Assembly: GCA_031255355.1 (NCBI GenBank)
Contig: JAIRSR010000056.1
Coordinates: forward strand, 1-8,423
DNA from: Clostridiales bacterium
Lineage (GTDB): Bacteria; Bacillota; Clostridia; Monoglobales; Firm-18
DNA length: 8,423 nucleotides
Direction: 5' to 3'
The first letter of the stretch is position 1, and every line of letters starts with the position of its first letter. Below the pieces are notes generated by a model that ran no database searches, was not told the origin of the DNA, and worked only from the letters and a program-made list of their open reading frames with translations. Positions 6,501 through 8,423 of this stretch are shown piece after piece. The translations under genes were made by a program, and so were the position numbers.

Positions 6501-8423
6501 CCGGTGACCGCGTCCTATACCCTTGCCGCGCGGGAGTTCTATTTTTACTACGACGCGGATAGGAACAGCAACGGCGCGGTTGATAAGTACGAGGGCATTG
6601 TGACGGAAAAATTCCGCCTTTACGGGAGCGCGGCGCAGTCCGACCCCGACGGCTACGCCTTGCTGACCCCGCCCGCGCCCGACGAAACCGCGAAGTATAT
6701 GGAGGGCGACGTGTACGCGCGAATGTCGCCTTGGATTCGCGGCTATGTTTGCTACGCCTACGATTTGAACGGCGTTCGCGTCCGCAACGCCGCGCGGGAG
6801 GAGTTGTCCGACGGAATCCCGCCCGGTTTTATTGTGCGCAGGGACGGCGATACGGTGACGTATCTGTATAAAGAGGACGGCAACAACAACGGTATCCCGG
6901 ACGATGAGGAAGCGTTTGCCGTTGTGCGCTGGGTGGCGGTGACGGCGGCGGGGAGCCGCGTGGCGATGCACACGGAAACGCTGTACGGCTTTGACGGCGA
7001 CGCGTTCAGTGTGTTTCGGAACGTCTACGCGGCAGAGGAGGGCTGGCTTTACTACGATACAGAGGTCAACGGCGTATCGCGGGGGGAAGCGGACGATTAC
7101 AGCGGTGTTTACGACAGGACGGCGCCCGCGTCGGTAGCGTTTTTATACGATGAGGACAGCAACAAAAATGACGTTGCCGACAAAACGGAGCCGATTATCG
7201 TAGTGGTGGAGGCGGTGCGGGTGGACGCGGCGGGAACCCCTGTAGCGGGAGTGCCGCCGCTGTACCGCTATCCGCGAAACGTTGGGTACGCCGACGCGCC
7301 GTTTACCATTGACGCGCTGACGATTCCCACCTTTCGGATCGCCTTCGCGCCGCTGATTGACCGCGCGGGGCACGCGGTTGTTTCCAACGCTTCGGTAACG
7401 ATTCACCCGGAACACGTGAACGTATTGACGGAAAATATAGACGACAGGACGGTTACCGTTACGTTTCGGTATGTTTCCAACATGGACGCGGTGACGGTCA
7501 TGACATATTACGAGGGGACACAAACGCGGGTGGAGGGCAGCGCGGACGCGGTGATTCCCGTGGAAATCGGCACGGTGTATCAGCACGCCGCGCCAAGCGT
7601 CGCGGGCTATACCGTCACAGGGAGCGACCCGTCCCCCGCGCGGATTACCGTTACGGAGGGCGGGCAAAACACGATTATATTCTATTACGCGCGGAACGAG
7701 GGGAACCTTTCCGTTCGGGCGGTGGACGCGGAAACAGGCGCGATTATCGGCATCAAAAGCGTGGGTATCGCGAAAGACGGCGTTTTTGCGGCGACGGACG
7801 GAAACGCGCCGACGGACGCGGATTTTCCCGCGCTGGCGTATTACGCGTTGGCTGCGGGGAGCGGAACGCCCGCTTCGCAGTCGTACAACGGCGTAACGCC
7901 GCCGCTTGACGTTTCGTATCAGTACACGCGGCTTCGGCGGACGGTGACGTTGGTTGCGCGTGACGCGGCGAACGCGGATTACCCGAACCCCGCGTCTTAT
8001 CTTGGCGCGTACACCTTGCCGAACAGTTACGGTGTTGGCGCGGCGCACCTGTTCCAATCACCGTCGGCGGCGGAGATCCCCGCCCTGTTTGCCTACGCGC
8101 CGTTGGGCGGCGTGACGTTCCGCACCGTGTTGGTGGAAAACGGCGCGGGGGATTTTATCGTTTATTTTGACTTCGAGCCGCGCGGCAGTGATACGATCCA
8201 AGTGATTCCGTTCCTTGACCTTGACGGAAGCGGGACGAGGGACGGCGCGGAACCGCCGATTTTGTCCTATGCCGTAGGCGGTACGGCGGGGGACGCGGCG
8301 GTGATTCACGCGCCTGACCTCGCGGGGCTGGGGTATTCGTTCGCGGCGGGGACGGCAAACGCGCCGCAGTTGGTGACGGCGGTAATCGGGACGGTTCAGG
8401 CGGTGTACTTCCCCTACGTCAAA
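3549..8423 (+). CDS. Giant secreted RCC1-propeller protein with calcium-loop repeats (3' end outside window)
   Basis: The frame runs 1625 codons from ATG to the window end without a stop. Residues 1-36 are a signal peptide with hydrophobic core and AARA cleavage site. Residues about 55-413 hold seven RCC1-type repeats (DG-x-hydrophobic-aromatic-x-W-G), enough for one closed seven-bladed propeller. Secreted bacterial RCC1-like propellers such as BLIP-II are protein-binding platforms, so a binding role is plausible; no catalytic motif is seen. Residues about 414-690 are beta-rich and unrecognised. MucBP-like units appear at about 700-801 and 1302-1381. Loops of the form D-x-N-x-N-G-x-x-D-x-x-E start at residues 899, 1004, 1110, 1203 and (variant) 1557, suggesting a calcium-stiffened rod. 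Cysteines are rare. The gene follows the cohesin gene after 37 nt. No anchor is seen yet; an SLH end downstream is possible because gene 1 ends that way after a similar module. The target is unknown. Confidence 0.9.
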   Translation, partial: MNILKGKQPLPIRASLTASLFALFFAVLFAPAAARAQMAAMQKTDVTAVVLEPTSYNVGILDDEGRVWTYGATAAVNGRGNTNNTVPTQVVQTVDAGVNLPFITQIAGSFQNLYVMDRDGDIWSWGSTYSSALGRSGAANRPGKVTMPAGVKAKWLGAGFHGGRFVGTDGSLYVWGEGMQYILGNGSTATVTTPAKLTLDNDGNPLPTNFIRITGSDYVDEGCGMALTEDGKIYTWGVSGPAAGVGANGGSRRPRLIEHAAFSKNGVSNVKKIDVGNGSFFVLTNDGELYTWGDGNVTSNTGFLGLGNTADHRNPVKVTQVNNGVGAAAVNNSPVPVIRDMSVYAWSSMILDYDGNIYATGENRYAKHDAKPVNYNNLFTKRDISTVGKISTVAEGFFCSSYLDIYGNVKVQGSAPTTATITTAEPYVHYTGAAAAMFTALSGTPSSDQDRVYSASGVTLNATTASDANQVRYVVLYEDESALYTFTDGERYFDKTFFSLEQPYYNAGTNPKLLLSPASDLPSSRYYANPKISGEVFDKAYADLPEDRKGTMSGGPRNWTRANAASAACIVWVESKTASGITTRMVVRFDNIYTKTKVWHRGVKKDDASYILYQPEVVPGDYGMFLDRNGNLFSGAVPPRGYDTVTATPKEVPFWTLDPPLEQQISAIVLDTIDKKGDDLTRQPQVTFTYSKNPVVWQDVTVYYVDAAGNPVQVAGEGGAAVTSEVLTAFAPIADPPVPYYAGEAPYTPRVPVDAALYSLAGYRLDTPPSGAAGFTACSFPAGFTPSFTEANTVLYIVYEEGLVPVTETYYSVASGGASGADIPNDMGQLRNVRNLITASAYSGIGPHINGYALVGHEITPGGAGAAWYAWDGAKYVPGTAAIPSVTAPATVRFLYKEDRNNNGIPDDEEGVIRIQWVGITENNAAMTIQEMFFYGNAVQNDTETIAEDKNAVFLNTPYDPDEWIFHPGDPSDAAPYLPLGEISPVTASYTLAAREFYFYYDADRNSNGAVDKYEGIVTEKFRLYGSAAQSDPDGYALLTPPAPDETAKYMEGDVYARMSPWIRGYVCYAYDLNGVRVRNAAREELSDGIPPGFIVRRDGDTVTYLYKEDGNNNGIPDDEEAFAVVRWVAVTAAGSRVAMHTETLYGFDGDAFSVFRNVYAAEEGWLYYDTEVNGVSRGEADDYSGVYDRTAPASVAFLYDEDSNKNDVADKTEPIIVVVEAVRVDAAGTPVAGVPPLYRYPRNVGYADAPFTIDALTIPTFRIAFAPLIDRAGHAVVSNASVTIHPEHVNVLTENIDDRTVTVTFRYVSNMDAVTVMTYYEGTQTRVEGSADAVIPVEIGTVYQHAAPSVAGYTVTGSDPSPARITVTEGGQNTIIFYYARNEGNLSVRAVDAETGAIIGIKSVGIAKDGVFAATDGNAPTDADFPALAYYALAAGSGTPASQSYNGVTPPLDVSYQYTRLRRTVTLVARDAANADYPNPASYLGAYTLPNSYGVGAAHLFQSPSAAEIPALFAYAPLGGVTFRTVLVENGAGDFIVYFDFEPRGSDTIQVIPFLDLDGSGTRDGAEPPILSYAVGGTAGDAAVIHAPDLAGLGYSFAAGTANAPQLVTAVIGTVQAVYFPYVK
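3723..4787 (+). repeat. Seven RCC1-type repeats (predicted seven-bladed beta-propeller)
   Basis: The blade signature recurs seven times in the giant protein: DDEGRVWTYG, DRDGDIWSWG, TDGSLYVWG, EDGKIYTWG, NDGELYTWG, YDGNIYATG and IYGNVKVQG. They begin near residues 62, 117, 169, 230, 286, 354 and 404, i.e. 50-68 residues apart, the normal size of RCC1 blades. The last two have lost the W of W-G. An eighth look-alike (DRNGNLFSG at about 627) lies far outside this spacing and is not counted. Confidence 0.85.
5646..5951 (+). other. MucBP-like beta module in the giant protein
   Basis: Residues about 700-801 open with VTVYYVDAAGNPV, include SLAGYRLDTPPSG and close with NTVLYIVYEEG. This is the usual order of a MucBP-like repeat: Y-x-D-x-x-G-N-P, then a GY turn, then a closing V-x-Y-x-Y strand. 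MucBP domains are adhesive or spacer modules of surface proteins. The assignment is by eye. Confidence 0.5.
6243..7190 (+). repeat. Four calcium-loop repeats of about 100 residues
   Basis: Twelve-residue loops lie at 6243-6278 (DRNNNGIPDDEE), 6558-6593 (DRNSNGAVDKYE), 6876-6911 (DGNNNGIPDDEE) and 7155-7190 (DSNKNDVADKTE). Each has acidic or amide residues at positions 1, 3, 5 and 9 and Glu at 12, the ligand pattern of EF-hand and thrombospondin type-3 loops. Spacings are 105, 106 and 93 residues. Each loop is preceded by an aromatic strand (FLYKE, FYYDA, YLYKE, FLYDE) and usually followed by a hydrophobic strand such as VIRIQWVGIT or FAVVRWVAVT. Calcium binding is inferred from the pattern. 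Confidence 0.75.
7452..7691 (+). other. MucBP-like beta module, second copy
   Basis: Residues about 1302-1381: it opens VTVTFRYVSNMDAVTV, contains APSVAGYTVTGSDPSPARITVTEGG and closes NTIIFYYAR. It resembles the fragment at the start of the window (APDLKGYRLADTSPKRLRI, then NVVEFLYA), linking the giant protein to the SLH protein of gene 1. It lacks the calcium loop seen after the FLYKE strand in the preceding units. Confidence 0.65.
8217..8252 (+). repeat. Fifth calcium-loop motif (variant)
   Basis: DLDGSGTRDGAE keeps the ligand positions D1, D3, S5, D9 and E12 and follows the strand IQVIPFL. It lies 354 residues after the fourth loop, so intervening modules have no loop or have lost it. Confidence 0.6.

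Noticed and set aside
5205..6971. Long open frame of 588 codons on the minus strand inside the giant gene
   Set aside because: It is arginine/valine/histidine-rich low-quality sequence and mirrors GC-rich codons of the + strand gene. It has no domain, and the + frame has a signal peptide, Shine-Dalgarno and clear repeats.
6243..7190. Calcium loops read as dockerin modules
   Set aside because: Dockerins have two loops about 20-30 residues apart with Asp at position 12. These are single loops about 100 residues apart with Glu at position 12.
7143..8057. Minus-strand open frame of 304 codons
   Set aside because: It is strongly arginine-rich with no recognisable motif, and it is antisense to the continuous repeat protein.

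Overview
The window is one strand-consistent cluster of four genes on the + strand, all coding for exported cell-surface or extracellular proteins. Every gene after the first starts with a hydrophobic export signal. The recognisable modules are S-layer homology (SLH) domains, cohesin-like domains, an RCC1-type beta-propeller and MucBP-like beta repeats with calcium-loop motifs. SLH anchoring, Gram-positive-style Shine-Dalgarno sites (GGAGG, AAAGGAGG) and cohesin modules point to a Bacillota (Firmicutes) bacterium, most likely an uncultured anaerobic clostridial lineage. The DNA is visibly GC-rich (GCG, GGC, GAC and AAC dominate), unlike classical low-GC clostridia. The taxonomic call is inference only.

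Layout. (1) 1-849: C-terminal part of a surface protein whose start lies upstream. It has the end of a MucBP-like repeat, three SLH domains and an acidic tail. (2) 864-2606: a complete 580-residue protein with signal peptide, cohesin-like domain, glycine-rich hinge, beta-rich module and three SLH domains, so it looks like a cell-wall-bound receptor. (3) 2603-3511: a complete protein of about 300 residues with signal peptide, a small module carrying an FLWES motif and a second cohesin-like domain, but no visible wall anchor. (4) 3549 to the window end: the first 1625 residues of a giant secreted protein with no stop codon in the window. It has a signal peptide, seven RCC1-type repeats that would close one seven-bladed propeller, a large beta region, and a chain of modules that carry EF-hand/thrombospondin-type-3-like loops.

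The genes are packed like an operon: a 14-nt gap, a 4-nt overlap and a 37-nt gap. Each internal start has a ribosome binding site. No internal terminator or convincing promoter was seen, so the promoter is probably upstream of the window. There is no gene-free stretch over 300 bases.

Working model (inference): genes 1 and 2 are held on the wall polymer by SLH domains. The cohesin-like modules of genes 2 and 3 bind partner modules on other proteins. Gene 4 supplies a very large calcium-stabilised rod with a propeller head that could bind a protein or surface. No dockerin was recognised, so the cohesin ligand is unknown. The most interesting parts are the giant propeller/calcium-loop protein, the paired cohesin-like genes (one anchored, one not) and the unusual 37-nt junction before the giant gene.
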